64,000 nucleotides of DNA. Origin: Nocardia testacea NBRC 100365 (GTDB lineage Bacteria; Actinomycetota; Actinomycetes; Mycobacteriales; Mycobacteriaceae). The position numbers and the translations under genes were made by a program. The notes under the pieces are model-generated. The model ran no database searches and had not been told where the DNA came from. It saw only the letters and a list, made by a program, of their open reading frames with translations. Positions 17,626 to 26,750 of the stretch are shown one piece after another. Position 1 is the first letter of the stretch, and every line of letters starts with the position of its first letter. Location: assembly GCF_000308775.1 (NCBI RefSeq), contig NZ_BAGJ01000273.1, positions 62,001-126,000 on the forward strand. The letters are read 5' to 3'.

Positions 17626-18452
17626 GATGCCTTCACGACCTTGTTCGTGCACGCCCCCAGCCCGGCGATCCGGGTCACCACGGTTTCCCCGCCGACCAGA
17701 TAGACCTTCGGGTCCCGGGCGTGACCGACTCCGGCCGGGGTGCCGGTGGCGATCATGTCCCCCGGATTCAACCGGATGACCGTCGACACGTACCGCACCA
17801 GGCGCACCGGGTCGAACAGCAGCGTCCCGGTATCGTCGTGCTGCATGACCTGCCCGTCGACCAGCGTCTCCACCTCGAGCGCCGGTCGCACCCCGCCCAC
17901 CTCGTCCGGGGTCACGACATAGGGTCCGACCGGGGTGGAGGAATCCCAGATCTTGCCCTGCGTCCATTCGATCGTGCGGAACTGCCAGTCCCGCACCGAC
18001 ACATCGTTCATCACGGTGAACCCCGCGATGGCGTCCGCGGCTTCCGTTTCGGTGGCCCGCCGCACCGGTTTGCCCACGACCACCACCAGCTCGACCTCCC
18101 AGTCCAGCGCGTCGGTCTCGGCCGGCTTCACGATCGGATCGTCGGGCCCGATGAGGCTATCCGCGAACTTCGGGAAAAGCGTTGGGTAGCTCGGCAGTTC
18201 GCGTCCCATTTCCTTGATGTGGTTGGTGTAGTTGTGCCCGACGCAGATCACCTTCGACGGGTTCGGCACCACGGCCGCGAAGTCCGCGCCGGTCACCGGC
18301 CAGGTCCGCCCGGTGGCTTCGGCCGCGATCGTGGCCCAGTCGTCCCGGGCGAACAGCGCGCCGAGATCGTCATAGCCCAGGTCGACGAGTGCGTCACCGT
18401 CGAGGCGCACCGCGCGGGTGCCGCCGTCGACGCGCAGGGTGGCGAGTTTCAT
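17622..18452 (-). CDS. nagK: Fumarylpyruvate hydrolase (FAH family)
   Basis: 276 residues of the fumarylacetoacetate-hydrolase family. It should cut fumarylpyruvate to fumarate and pyruvate, the final step. Seen: VGHNYTNHIKEMG, DWEVELVVVVGKPVR (metal-binding acidic residues), and GTPAGVGHARDP near the C-terminus. Start at ATG 18452 is set by the overlap with the gentisate dioxygenase stop (ATGA). Confidence 0.9.
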   Translation of the reverse strand: MKLATLRVDGGTRAVRLDGDALVDLGYDDLGALFARDDWATIAAEATGRTWPVTGADFAAVVPNPSKVICVGHNYTNHIKEMGRELPSYPTLFPKFADSLIGPDDPIVKPAETDALDWEVELVVVVGKPVRRATETEAADAIAGFTVMNDVSVRDWQFRTIEWTQGKIWDSSTPVGPYVVTPDEVGGVRPALEVETLVDGQVMQHDDTGTLLFDPVRLVRYVSTVIRLNPGDMIATGTPAGVGHARDPKVYLVGGETVVTRIAGLGACTNKVVKAS

Positions 18453-19606
18453 CGGGTGATCTCCTGACGGTCGAGCCGGAGCGCCTCGAAAACGGGCGCG
18501 TCCGAGAAACGGAAAAGGTCCAGGGCGCCGGAATCGGAATCGGTGGATCCGGCCTCCGATCTGGCGGAGAAGGGTTCCCACGAGGGGACGACGAACAGGT
18601 CACCGCGGGTGACCGACCAGCTCGTGTCTCCCACGGTCACCGTGCCGGATCCGTCGAACACCTGATACACCGACGACCCGGTCTCGCGGACCGGCGCGGT
18701 TTCCGAACCGCGGGCGACCCGGTGGAATTCCGCTCGCATGGTCGGCAGCACATCGGTGCCGTCGTGCGGATTGGAGAACCGCACCGCCGCGTGCCCGGGT
18801 TCGACGGTCCCGCCGTACCCTTCCTTCTCCAGCAGCAGCTGATCGTTCAACGCGGCATCCGTGTGCTCCCACTTGTAGGCCAGCAGCGGAGACCCCGGCG
18901 CCACCGCACCCACCGACAGCGGCCGTAACCCCGGATGCCCCCACAGTCGCTCCGACCGCGACCGCTTCGGCGTGATCCGCTCCGCGGCGCTGATCTCCGC
19001 GCGCCCGAACTGGAAGAACTGCGATTCCACGACGTACTGGAACGGAATATCCAGTCCATCGATCCAGGCCATCGGCTCCGTGGTCGCATTGTGGTGCGCA
19101 TGCCAGTTCCACCCCGCCTGCGGAAGGAAATCACCGCGCCGCATGGGCACCGCGTCCCCGTTCGCCGTATCCCCGGTGCCGCCGACCACCGTCCACACTC
19201 CCGAGCCCTCCACCACGAACCGGAAGGCGTGCTGCGTGTGCCGGTGCTCCGGGGCATCCTCCCCGGGCATCAGATACTGGATCGCCGCCCACAACGTCGG
19301 TGTCGCGAATGGCCGCCCACCGAGCGCCGGATTCGCCAGCGCGATCGCCCGCCGTTCACCCCCGCGGCCGACCGGCACGATATCGCCCGCCCGCGCCGCG
19401 AGCCGCAGCAGATTCTCCCACCGCCACAGATGCGGCACCGCCCGCGACCGCGGATGCGCCGGCATCAGATCACCGATCTCGGTCCACAGCGGAACCAGCA
19501 ACTCCTGCTCGAAACCGCGGTACAGCTCCTCCAGGGCAGGAGTGACGTCCGGCTGGTCCGGCGCCGCGACCGCCCGCAGGCGGACGGGGGTGTCCGTGGT
19601 GCTCAT
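18449..19606 (-). CDS. nagI: Gentisate 1,2-dioxygenase
   Basis: 385-residue bicupin Fe(II) dioxygenase that opens gentisate to maleylpyruvate. The first cupin has APEHRHTQHAFRFVVEG with the iron-binding histidines, followed by FLPQAGWNWHAHHN. The second cupin (about residues 270-360) has YQVFDGSGTVTVGD. First gene of the operon; ATG 19606 is 63 bases from the divergent regulator start. The weak ribosome site (GTAGGCGAT) is the only doubt about the exact start. Confidence 0.92.
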   Translation of the reverse strand: MSTTDTPVRLRAVAAPDQPDVTPALEELYRGFEQELLVPLWTEIGDLMPAHPRSRAVPHLWRWENLLRLAARAGDIVPVGRGGERRAIALANPALGGRPFATPTLWAAIQYLMPGEDAPEHRHTQHAFRFVVEGSGVWTVVGGTGDTANGDAVPMRRGDFLPQAGWNWHAHHNATTEPMAWIDGLDIPFQYVVESQFFQFGRAEISAAERITPKRSRSERLWGHPGLRPLSVGAVAPGSPLLAYKWEHTDAALNDQLLLEKEGYGGTVEPGHAAVRFSNPHDGTDVLPTMRAEFHRVARGSETAPVRETGSSVYQVFDGSGTVTVGDTSWSVTRGDLFVVPSWEPFSARSEAGSTDSDSGALDLFRFSDAPVFEALRLDRQEITR

Positions 19607-19640
19607 ATCGCCTACAGTGGCCTTTGTCGAGCCAGCGGAA

Positions 19641-19652
19641 CAGATAATTCTG
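19641..19652. promoter_or_regulatory. Candidate operator between gentisate operon and its IclR regulator
   Basis: CAGATAATTCTG is a short imperfect-spacer inverted repeat (CAGA-N4-TCTG) in the 63-bp divergent region. It is also the AT-richest part, so it could be a promoter element instead. IclR regulators usually bind such spaces, but I cannot confirm the motif. Confidence 0.3.
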
Positions 19653-19669
19653 GAGAGCAGAACGGTTAC

Positions 19670-20479
19670 ATGGGCAAAACAGCACCGAAGACCCCACCGG
19701 CATACGTCGTGACCAGTGCCGATCACGCACTGCGCGCGGCGGTCATGCTCCAGTTGGAGGGTGGGCTGACGGTCAGCCGAGTCGCCGAACGGCTCGGGGT
19801 GGCGCGGTCGACGGCGCATCGTCTGCTGCAGACGCTGGTGTACCGGGATTTCGCGGTACAGGACGAGCAGCGGATGTACCACCCGGGCCCGGTGCTCGAA
19901 CTGGCCACCCATTCCCAGTCGCGCACCTCGCGGCTCCGGGCGGCCGCGCTGCCGCATCTGCAACGACTGGTCGATCTGGTGGGGGAGTCGGCGAACCTGA
20001 CGATCCGGACGGGAGACACTGCCCGGTTCATCGCCAGTGTCGAATGCCGTCAGGCGCTGCGGGTGGGGTCGCGGGAGGGGATGGTGTTCCCGGCCCATCG
20101 CACCACCGCCGGCTTGGTGCTGCTCGCGGAACTGGACCCGGCCGAGTTGGACGAGCTCTACGACGAGGCACGATATACGGAGCGTCCCGACGAACGGCCG
20201 GACCTGCCGAGTCTGCGCACCCAGCTCGCCAAGGTCCGCCGGGCGGGGTTCGCGCTGAACGACGGGCTCTCGGAGCGCGGAGTGGTCGCGGTCGGGGTTC
20301 CGGTGCGGGAGGCGGACGGGACCGCGCTGGCGGGCCTGTCGGTATCGATGCCCTCGGTCCGCTACACCCCGAATCAGTTGCCGGCGCTGGTCGCCACCCT
20401 GCACCGGGCCGCGGGCGGGATCGAAGCGAGCCGGGGCGCCGACCGAGGAACGACGCCGCAGCCCGAGCGGCACGAGTAG
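19670..20479 (+). CDS. IclR-family regulator of the gentisate genes
   Basis: 269 residues. The N-terminal winged helix-turn-helix includes LTVSRVAERLGVARSTAHRL; the C-terminal IclR effector domain follows with FIASVECRQALRVGSREG and VPVREADGTALAGLSVS. The divergent position, 63 bases from gentisate dioxygenase, matches GenR-type regulators of 3-hydroxybenzoate/gentisate operons, which respond to these aromatic acids. ATG 19670 chosen; the frame is open much further upstream but runs antisense to the dioxygenase. Confidence 0.87.
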   Translation: MGKTAPKTPPAYVVTSADHALRAAVMLQLEGGLTVSRVAERLGVARSTAHRLLQTLVYRDFAVQDEQRMYHPGPVLELATHSQSRTSRLRAAALPHLQRLVDLVGESANLTIRTGDTARFIASVECRQALRVGSREGMVFPAHRTTAGLVLLAELDPAELDELYDEARYTERPDERPDLPSLRTQLAKVRRAGFALNDGLSERGVVAVGVPVREADGTALAGLSVSMPSVRYTPNQLPALVATLHRAAGGIEASRGADRGTTPQPERHE

Positions 20480-20515
20480 AAGAGGCCGGCTCCGCGCTCG
20501 TCACCGCGGCGGTGG

Positions 20516-21868
20516 TCAGAGAATCGGTGTCGATCGCTCCAGTCCGGGGATCTCGCCATTACGGAACGCATCGACGAAAAGCTCGTGGTCGGTGCGCGTG
20601 CGACGAGCGTATGACCGGCCGAAATCCACCATATCGCGCACGAATTCGTCCTCGTCGGACCCGATGGCCGCCATGATCGCCCCCTCGCTCTGGAAATCGA
20701 CCAGTGTCTGATCGGAGTCGGCGTCGGAGAAGCAATGCATACCCGCGGTCGCCTGGCCGAGGTATTCGATCACCGGCTGCATTTCCTCCGGCTCGGTGAG
20801 ATCGGACCAGTCGAGGTCGTGCACGTACGGTGAGAGTTCGGAGACGATATATCCGTCCCCGCCGATCTCGGTGTAGCCGAGCCAGGGGTCGGCATGGGCC
20901 TGGAGGGCGCGCTGGGACACGGCGGTGCGGTGCCCGTGGTGCCGGAAATAGTCTCGGATCCGCTCGTCTTGCACGATCCGGCCGGGCGCGGCGATATTCC
21001 CCTGCTTCATGGACAGGATCACATCGTTCTCCAGCGCCTCGGTCTGCCCCTCGACGAGGATGTTGTACGCGGGCAGCCCCGCCGACCCGATCCCGAAGCC
21101 TTTTCGGCCGACGATATCCTTCACCTGGTAGGTGATGCTCCGGAACCGCTTGTGTGCCGGAATCGTCTCCAGGTATCCGGTGAAGGCGTCCAGCACCAGG
21201 GCGTGCTCTTCTTCGTTCAGAGAGCGGACGTCCTTGCCCGGCCGGAATCGGCGTTCGTAGTTCTCGACCATGGTGGTGCTCGCCAGGAGGGCGGTGCGGG
21301 TCTTCATCCGGGCGTCCAGCAACACATCGTGCACGGGGCCCTCGGTATTGCGCAGATGCAGTTTGAAGTCCTGTTCGTTCTGGGTGCCCTCGTGAAAGGC
21401 GCGCACCATCCGCATATAGGAGCGCGCGTATGTCGTGGTCAGTGCCTCGATATCGGCATCGGAGACGGCCTTGCGGCGGGCCAGCAGCGCCACGCTGGCG
21501 CAGAACCGTTTGATATCCCAGGTGAACGCGCCGAGATACGCTTCGTCGAAATCATTGACGTCGAAGACGAATTGGCCGGCGGAATCCATATAGGTGCCGA
21601 AATTCTCCGCATGCAGGTCGCCCTGGATCCAGATCCTTCCGGTGCGCTCATCGGCCCACCGGTCCCCGGTGGCGGCCATATCGTTGTAGAAAAGACAGGC
21701 GGACCCGCGGTAGAAGGCGAACGGGTTGTCCGCCATTTTGCGGAACTTCTTGCGGAACGCGTCCGGGTCCGCGGCGATCATCTCCCCGAAGGCGTCGGTG
21801 AAAACCTCGACGATCTCGGCCTTGCGGTCGTGCGAACCGTCTTCGCTGGTCCCGTTGTCCGTACTCAC
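20516..21868 (-). CDS. DUF2252-family protein (kinase-like fold)
   Basis: 450 residues. Clear DUF2252 features: FYRGSACLFYNDM, WIQGDLHAENFGTYMD, FDVNDFDEAYLGAFTWDIKR. The HGDLH/VNDFDE pattern resembles the catalytic loop and metal-binding Asp of aminoglycoside phosphotransferases, so a phosphotransferase reaction is possible but unproven. I chose GTG 21868 because residues before it look noncoding; its ribosome site is poor. Isolated, convergent with the IclR gene. Confidence 0.85.
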   Translation of the reverse strand: MSTDNGTSEDGSHDRKAEIVEVFTDAFGEMIAADPDAFRKKFRKMADNPFAFYRGSACLFYNDMAATGDRWADERTGRIWIQGDLHAENFGTYMDSAGQFVFDVNDFDEAYLGAFTWDIKRFCASVALLARRKAVSDADIEALTTTYARSYMRMVRAFHEGTQNEQDFKLHLRNTEGPVHDVLLDARMKTRTALLASTTMVENYERRFRPGKDVRSLNEEEHALVLDAFTGYLETIPAHKRFRSITYQVKDIVGRKGFGIGSAGLPAYNILVEGQTEALENDVILSMKQGNIAAPGRIVQDERIRDYFRHHGHRTAVSQRALQAHADPWLGYTEIGGDGYIVSELSPYVHDLDWSDLTEPEEMQPVIEYLGQATAGMHCFSDADSDQTLVDFQSEGAIMAAIGSDEDEFVRDMVDFGRSYARRTRTDHELFVDAFRNGEIPGLERSTPIL

Positions 21869-22074
21869 GATTCCGGGCCGGTCCTCTCGTCGAGATATCG
21901 TGGCCGCCGGGCCGTGGCGGCGATGAATCCGATCGTGCCAGAAGCCCTTCGGCCGCGCTCGTCCCCGCTGATCTGCCGATCGGGGAGATCGGCGACGTCG
22001 CACCACGTCGGCCGGAGGCGGCCCGGCACCGTCGCGGGCCGGCCTCGCGACCTCACCTGTCGAGGAAACGCAGT

Positions 22075-23448
22075 TCAGGCGGCACCCGGTAGCACACCGG
22101 CGGAGGGTACGAGGGCCGCCGGCCGCAGCCGCGCGAGGATGCCGTCGAGATCGACGGTGAACATCTCGGGCCGGAAGACGTGACCACCGGATACCTCGTG
22201 CCATTCGTGCGGGATGCCGGCGTCGCTCAGGCGCGCACGGAACTCCCGCTGGCCGGCGAGCACCTGGGTCTCGTTCACACTGTCGAACCAGTTGACCGGA
22301 TCCGGACTCGTACCGGCGACGAGGAAGACCCGTTTGTTCCGGTAGCTTTCGACCCGCTCGACCGGGTTGTCGGCGCTGACCCTGGCCTGGTTCCAGAACG
22401 GTGCGCCGTAGATCGTGCCGCCACCCAATTCCACGGTCGCCGAGGAGAGGTTCGCCCAGTGGACGACCAGCCCGAAATCGCGCCGTAGACTCGCCGGGCC
22501 GGAATGGCTGCTGACCGAGGCGAAATGGCCGTAGTACTTCGCGGTGTACTTCAACGCGCCGAAGCCACCCATCGAGAACCCGGCGACCGCACGGCCGTCG
22601 TACTCGGCATAGGTGCGGAAATTCGCCTCGATCCAGGGGATCAGCTGAGCGATGTGGAATGTCTCCCAGTTGCGCGGGCCGACGAACGAGCTGACCGGAT
22701 TGGAATACCAGCCCGCGCGCCCGCCGTCGGGCATCACGACGATGATCGGCTTCCCGGCGGTCAGGTCGCGGATACCCAGGAAATCGAACTGACGGAAGTC
22801 CTCACCGCCACCGTGCAGGAGGTAGAGGACGGGATAGGTGAGTCCACTGGTCGGGTAGTCGTCGGGAAGCAGGACGTTGACTCCCGGGTTCCAGCCGATC
22901 GCACTGGTCTGGAACCGGTAGTACCACATACGAGGGTCGCTCTCGTTGCGGTCCACGATCGTGAGACCGAATCCGTCGCTGCGCCCGACGAATATCACCA
23001 GGACATCCCCGGCATCGATGACCTCGGGATCTGCCAGGCCGTTGACGGTGGTGATGAGCGGAGCCAACGAGGCGTCGCCGTAGAACCGCGACGCCAACTC
23101 CGAGACCGTATCTCCGGCGAGCACTTTGTATCTCATCAGGTCGGGAATGATCAGCTGTTGCCCCGCTTCGATGGCGTCGGGGTCGGTGATCGCGCTGGCG
23201 TCGGCGATCAGTCGGTGCAATCCGGCGTCACCGTAGAAGCGTGATGCCAAGGCCGCCAATGTATCCCCGGCGACGACTTCGTATCTGGTGAAATCGGGGA
23301 TGATCAAGTGTTGTCCGGCGTCGATGGCGTCGGGGTCGGTGATCGCGCCGGCGGTGGCGATCAGCCGGTGTAGCCCGGCGTCACCGTAGAAGCGCAATGC
23401 CAAGGCAGGCAACGTTTCCCCTGCGGCGACCGTATGTGTTCTGACCAT
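22075..23448 (-). CDS. LysM-repeat esterase (PF00756-type)
   Basis: 457 residues. Residues 4-155 are three tandem LysM-type repeats of 51 residues, each with GDTL/GETL, LASRFYGDA and ADP/TDP segments; LysM binds peptidoglycan or chitin. Residues about 170-440 form an alpha/beta-hydrolase esterase domain related to esterase D and antigen 85: YLLHGGGEDFRQFD, nucleophile AGFSMGGFG and a late GGHVF His. ATG 23448 follows GGGGTGA. No signal peptide is visible, although LysM proteins usually are secreted. Related proteins hydrolyse trehalose or acyl esters; the substrate is unknown. Confidence 0.85.
   Translation of the reverse strand: MVRTHTVAAGETLPALALRFYGDAGLHRLIATAGAITDPDAIDAGQHLIIPDFTRYEVVAGDTLAALASRFYGDAGLHRLIADASAITDPDAIEAGQQLIIPDLMRYKVLAGDTVSELASRFYGDASLAPLITTVNGLADPEVIDAGDVLVIFVGRSDGFGLTIVDRNESDPRMWYYRFQTSAIGWNPGVNVLLPDDYPTSGLTYPVLYLLHGGGEDFRQFDFLGIRDLTAGKPIIVVMPDGGRAGWYSNPVSSFVGPRNWETFHIAQLIPWIEANFRTYAEYDGRAVAGFSMGGFGALKYTAKYYGHFASVSSHSGPASLRRDFGLVVHWANLSSATVELGGGTIYGAPFWNQARVSADNPVERVESYRNKRVFLVAGTSPDPVNWFDSVNETQVLAGQREFRARLSDAGIPHEWHEVSGGHVFRPEMFTVDLDGILARLRPAALVPSAGVLPGAA
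22984..23439 (-). repeat. Three tandem 153-bp LysM-coding repeats
   Basis: Units run 23439-23287, 23286-23134 and 23133 to about 22984. The first two are highly alike at DNA level and differ mainly in scattered single bases; the third is diverged. This suggests a fairly recent duplication of one LysM module. Confidence 0.8.
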
Positions 23449-24012
23449 TTGAATCACCCCTTCAATAGCAGATTGCTCTAGTGTCCAACGGGGGTAATTC
23501 GTTGTCCAGTAGTTCGGAAGAACTGGTTGATCGGCGAAAATGTTGTCCGAAGGCGAGATTCGGCAACGAGTCGGGCGATGATCGAAATCGCGTTCGGTGT
23601 GACCGATGGCATCAGGAGTCGGCGTCCGGCCATCTGCGGGACACTGCCCCGGGCGGCGACCCAACGCAATGCGGGGCTCGGGTTCACGACCGGTTTCTGC
23701 GGCCCTGTCCGGACCCGACCGCTCGCACAGTGACGCCTGCCGCTGTCACGTCCCGGTCCCCGGCTACCGGTCACCTCGGCCCCGGTAGGCAAAGCTGTCG
23801 GAATTCCGAAGTCGTGTCCGCGGAGCGCGAGCCACTCGGCGCGGTGACCGGACGCGCCCGCACCTGGACCGGTTTGCATGCCGGTATGCGGGAGATGCAT
23901 AGGCCGTCCCGGAGTGGGTACCTCAGCAGGCGCAGTACTTCCTACCAGCGCAAACGACGCAATATGCGGTAATCGCGGCTCCGGCTACCGATATATCGAG
24001 GAGGATGCATTG
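23449..24012. other. 564-bp gap with no recognised gene
   Basis: Open frames exist on both strands but none has family features, a good ribosome site or consistent codon bias. It contains the promoter region of the LysM-esterase (the AT-richer end near 23450-23530) and that of the PepSY gene (right end). Confidence 0.45.
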
Positions 24013-24318
24013 ATGTACAGGATCGGTCATCACACCGGCGGAGTGCGCCGACTGTGGGCAGGCGCAGCGCTCGCGGTGGTACTCGTCGGGAGTGGTTCCG
24101 CCGCTGCGACCGCGCAGCCGGCGCCCGACGACCAGCAGTCGCTGGAGGCGGCGCGGCAGGCGCTGATGGGGGCGACGGTCGAATCCGTCGAAGTCGACCT
24201 GTCCAGCGGTGTCCCCGAGCTGGAGGTCGACCTCCGGACCCGTGACGGCGCCGGCTACGAGGTGACGGTCGATATGAACACCGCCACGGTGCTGTCCGTC
24301 GAACCGGACGAGGACTGA
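24013..24318 (+). CDS. Small secreted PepSY-domain protein
   Basis: 101 residues. Signal peptide at residues 1-35, with a hydrophobic core AGAALAVVLVGSGSAAATA. The rest is a PepSY-type domain, QSLEAARQALMGATVESVEVD to VTVDMNTATVLSVEPDED. PepSY domains are thought to inhibit peptidases or act in the cell envelope. ATG 24013 follows GAGGAGGATG with good spacing. Single gene. Confidence 0.78.
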   Translation: MYRIGHHTGGVRRLWAGAALAVVLVGSGSAAATAQPAPDDQQSLEAARQALMGATVESVEVDLSSGVPELEVDLRTRDGAGYEVTVDMNTATVLSVEPDED

Positions 24319-24482
24319 GCCGGGCCCCGGCGCCGGCCGACGGTTCCGACAGCGCCGTGGAATCGTCGCGCCGGCCGCCGGGGACTCCACCACGATCGGA
24401 AATCCGGTCCCGGCCGGGCTCCGGAGGCATCGACGCGCCCCGGCTGTCGCCGAGCCGGTTCGGGGGCCCGGGAAGCCGACCG

Positions 24483-25307
24483 TCACCGAGGTGAGCCCGG
24501 AACTCGGGCGGCCTGTGGTGGAGAGGGCCGCCGGATCTTCGACATGATGCGGGCGACGAGTTCGTCGAGGCGGTCCTGGTGGGTGCCCGCCCAGTAGACC
24601 TGTGCGCAGCCGGTGCATCGGCGGAAGGTGTCGTGATAGTGGCGGGTGAGAGGAGGAAGCAGGTCGATCACGTCGGCCTTCGCCACGTCCGCCAGGTACG
24701 CGCCGCAGCGGAGGCAGCGGGTGAGCGGGTGCAGGTGGTTGGCCAGGTCGAGGCGGTCGATCACCTCCACCACCTGATCGATCGGAAGGTCGGCGCGCAC
24801 GAACAGGCCGTGGGTCACGATGCGGCGGGCGAGCAGACCGCGGTCCCTGGTGAGCAGGATGCGGTGGTCGTCCATGGCGATCTCGGCGAGTCGCGCGTCC
24901 TGAGCGTCGAATTCGCAGCGGACATCGAGGCCCATCAGCCGTAACAGTCGAGCGGCGCCTCCGAGGTTGACGTCGACGAGCAGGCGCGGTTCACGCAGGG
25001 GGTGTGGGCGCACGCGGGTGAGTGCGGCGATATCGAGGCTCTCGAACACCGGGTAGACGGCGAGCCGATCGCCCGGACCGGGGTGGTGTCCGAAGCCGAC
25101 GGATTCCCCGTTCACCAGCAGGAGGTCGATTTCGGTGTGCGGGATACCGGCCGCTTCGACGACGTCCTTCACGGTTTGATGGGACCGTACGGGACGCCGC
25201 AGCGCCGAGAACCGGGAGCGTGGGGGTAGGAAATCGTTCAGCTCGGCGTAGACGCGTAATTCGATGCCGGCCGGTTCGTCCGCGGTCTCGGCGGCGGGAG
25301 TCTGCAT
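24483..25307 (-). CDS. Mut7-C RNase-domain protein with ubiquitin-like N-terminus
   Basis: 274 residues. Residues about 15-100 are a ThiS/ubiquitin-like beta-grasp domain (ELRVYAELNDFLPP). Residues about 108-255 are a Mut7-C PIN-like RNase domain: LLVDVNLGGAARLLRLMGLD, DDHRILLTRDRGLL, and a zinc-ribbon-like pair CLRCGAYL ... CTGCAQVYW. The fused pair is a known domain combination; proteins of this kind are predicted RNA-processing or toxin-like nucleases without assigned targets. Stands alone between two short gaps. Confidence 0.85.
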   Translation of the reverse strand: MQTPAAETADEPAGIELRVYAELNDFLPPRSRFSALRRPVRSHQTVKDVVEAAGIPHTEIDLLLVNGESVGFGHHPGPGDRLAVYPVFESLDIAALTRVRPHPLREPRLLVDVNLGGAARLLRLMGLDVRCEFDAQDARLAEIAMDDHRILLTRDRGLLARRIVTHGLFVRADLPIDQVVEVIDRLDLANHLHPLTRCLRCGAYLADVAKADVIDLLPPLTRHYHDTFRRCTGCAQVYWAGTHQDRLDELVARIMSKIRRPSPPQAARVPGSPR

Positions 25308-25615
25308 GATGGAACTCCGTGCTCTACGTACTGCCTCAGGAACCCTGCGTGACCTCGCAGTTTACCCGGGCGGCAGGCGCGGATCAGCGCGGCAACCATC
25401 CGGAGACCGCAGCGGAAGTACTCGATATCGCCCAGGGCCGGTGGAATCGGTGGCGGGTCGGGTGGCCGAATGCCGTGAAGTTCGACGTCGGCGCCGCCGA
25501 GGACAGTAGCCGGTTCAGTGGCCGAGTGGCTATGGCCTCCCGTTGTGGCCGGGTCCCGGTCCCGCCGGCCGTCTGCAGCGCTGTGCGACCGAGCTCGGGA
25601 CCCGCGACAAGTACG
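25308..25615. other. 308-bp gap with no recognised gene
   Basis: Lies between the Mut7-C gene start and the mycolyltransferase stop. Open frames crossing it have no family features. It should contain the promoter of the Mut7-C gene; no clear consensus was seen. Confidence 0.4.
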
Positions 25616-26578
25616 TCAGTGGGCCCCGAGTACGTCCAGGATCATCGGGCGGGCGGTGGCCAGCGCACGACCCCAATAGGGCCAGGTGTGGGTGCCGTCG
25701 ACGATGTCGATACGCGCGGGGATGCCCAGCGCCGCGACCCGGTCGCGGAAGATCTGGGTGCCCACCGCGGCGGTCGCCTCCAATCCCATGGCGTTCACCG
25801 TGTTGCCGACCCCGAACGGCACATCGGGCGCGCCTGGGCTGCCGTTGCCGGCCGAAACGTACATCGGCAGGCCGCGCAGGAGTTCGGCCTGCACGGTGGG
25901 ATCGTTGCGGCTCCAGGCCGGGTCACCGACCGGACCCCACATATCGTCCACATTGAACCGGCCCTCGTCCCACATCGCGGCGCGGACCGCTTCGTTCCAC
26001 ATGGGGAAGGTCGGGTTCAGGAATCCGGAGAACGATCCGGCGAACTTGAACTGGTCGCGGTGGTACGCGGCCAAGGTGAGAGCGGCCCCGCCGCCCATGG
26101 AGGCGCCGACAACGGCCTTGTTCGTCCGCGACACCCCGTATCCGGCGAGGAAATCGGGCAGTTCACGGGTGAGAAAGGTTTCCCACTTGTACGTTTCCGT
26201 CTGGCCGTTCGTCCCGCTGGGCCGGTACCAATCGGTATAGAAACTGGAGCGGCCGCCGACCGGGAACACCAGGGTGACATTGTCGCCCGCGAACTGCCGC
26301 AGGGCGTCGGTGTCACTGGTCCACTGACTGTGGTCGGCCGGTGCGCGGAGGCCGTCGAGAACATAGAGCGCCGCACTGCCACCGCGGGCCGCCCACTGCA
26401 CCTGGACCTTGATCGGTCCCATGCCGGACGGCACGAAGAGTTCTTGGTACCCACCCGACGGGGCCCGCAGCACCGGAGTGCCGATCGGGGCCGCGCTGAC
26501 CACTGCCCCGCCCACACAGGTGGTCAGGACCATCGACGCAACCACCGCAGCGACTCTCCGCAGCCGCTTGCGCACCAT
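25616..26578 (-). CDS. Antigen 85-family mycolyltransferase
   Basis: 320-residue secreted protein. The N-terminus MVRKRLRRVAAVVASM and VSAAP form a signal peptide with a cleavage site near residue 32. The mature part follows antigen 85 closely: LYVLDGLRAP, PVGGRSSFYTDWY, YKWETFLTRELP, nucleophile GASMGGGAAL, FSGFLNP, MWGPVGDPAW and the His in GTHTWPYW. Such enzymes transfer mycolic acids between trehalose and cell-wall arabinogalactan. ATG 26578 follows a GAGGAGT. Implies a mycolate-containing host. Confidence 0.9.
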   Translation of the reverse strand: MVRKRLRRVAAVVASMVLTTCVGGAVVSAAPIGTPVLRAPSGGYQELFVPSGMGPIKVQVQWAARGGSAALYVLDGLRAPADHSQWTSDTDALRQFAGDNVTLVFPVGGRSSFYTDWYRPSGTNGQTETYKWETFLTRELPDFLAGYGVSRTNKAVVGASMGGGAALTLAAYHRDQFKFAGSFSGFLNPTFPMWNEAVRAAMWDEGRFNVDDMWGPVGDPAWSRNDPTVQAELLRGLPMYVSAGNGSPGAPDVPFGVGNTVNAMGLEATAAVGTQIFRDRVAALGIPARIDIVDGTHTWPYWGRALATARPMILDVLGAH

Positions 26579-26750
26579 CCACCGACTCCTCGTTCGCACC
26601 CGCTACTCCTCATCGGTCTCGGATACCGGTCGGGTGAGGACGCTACCGAAGCGATCCGGATTCGCCCGCGCGCCGCACAGAGCATCGCCGGATTTTTTCA
26701 CTCTCGTGAGGCGACGACCTTCCGGTCGGCTCGCCTCGCGATACCGCAGG

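Noticed and set aside
20502..20514. CACCGCGGCGGTG hairpin as a two-way terminator between IclR and DUF2252 genes
   Set aside because: Stem too short (five pairs) and no T-run; common in GC-rich DNA.
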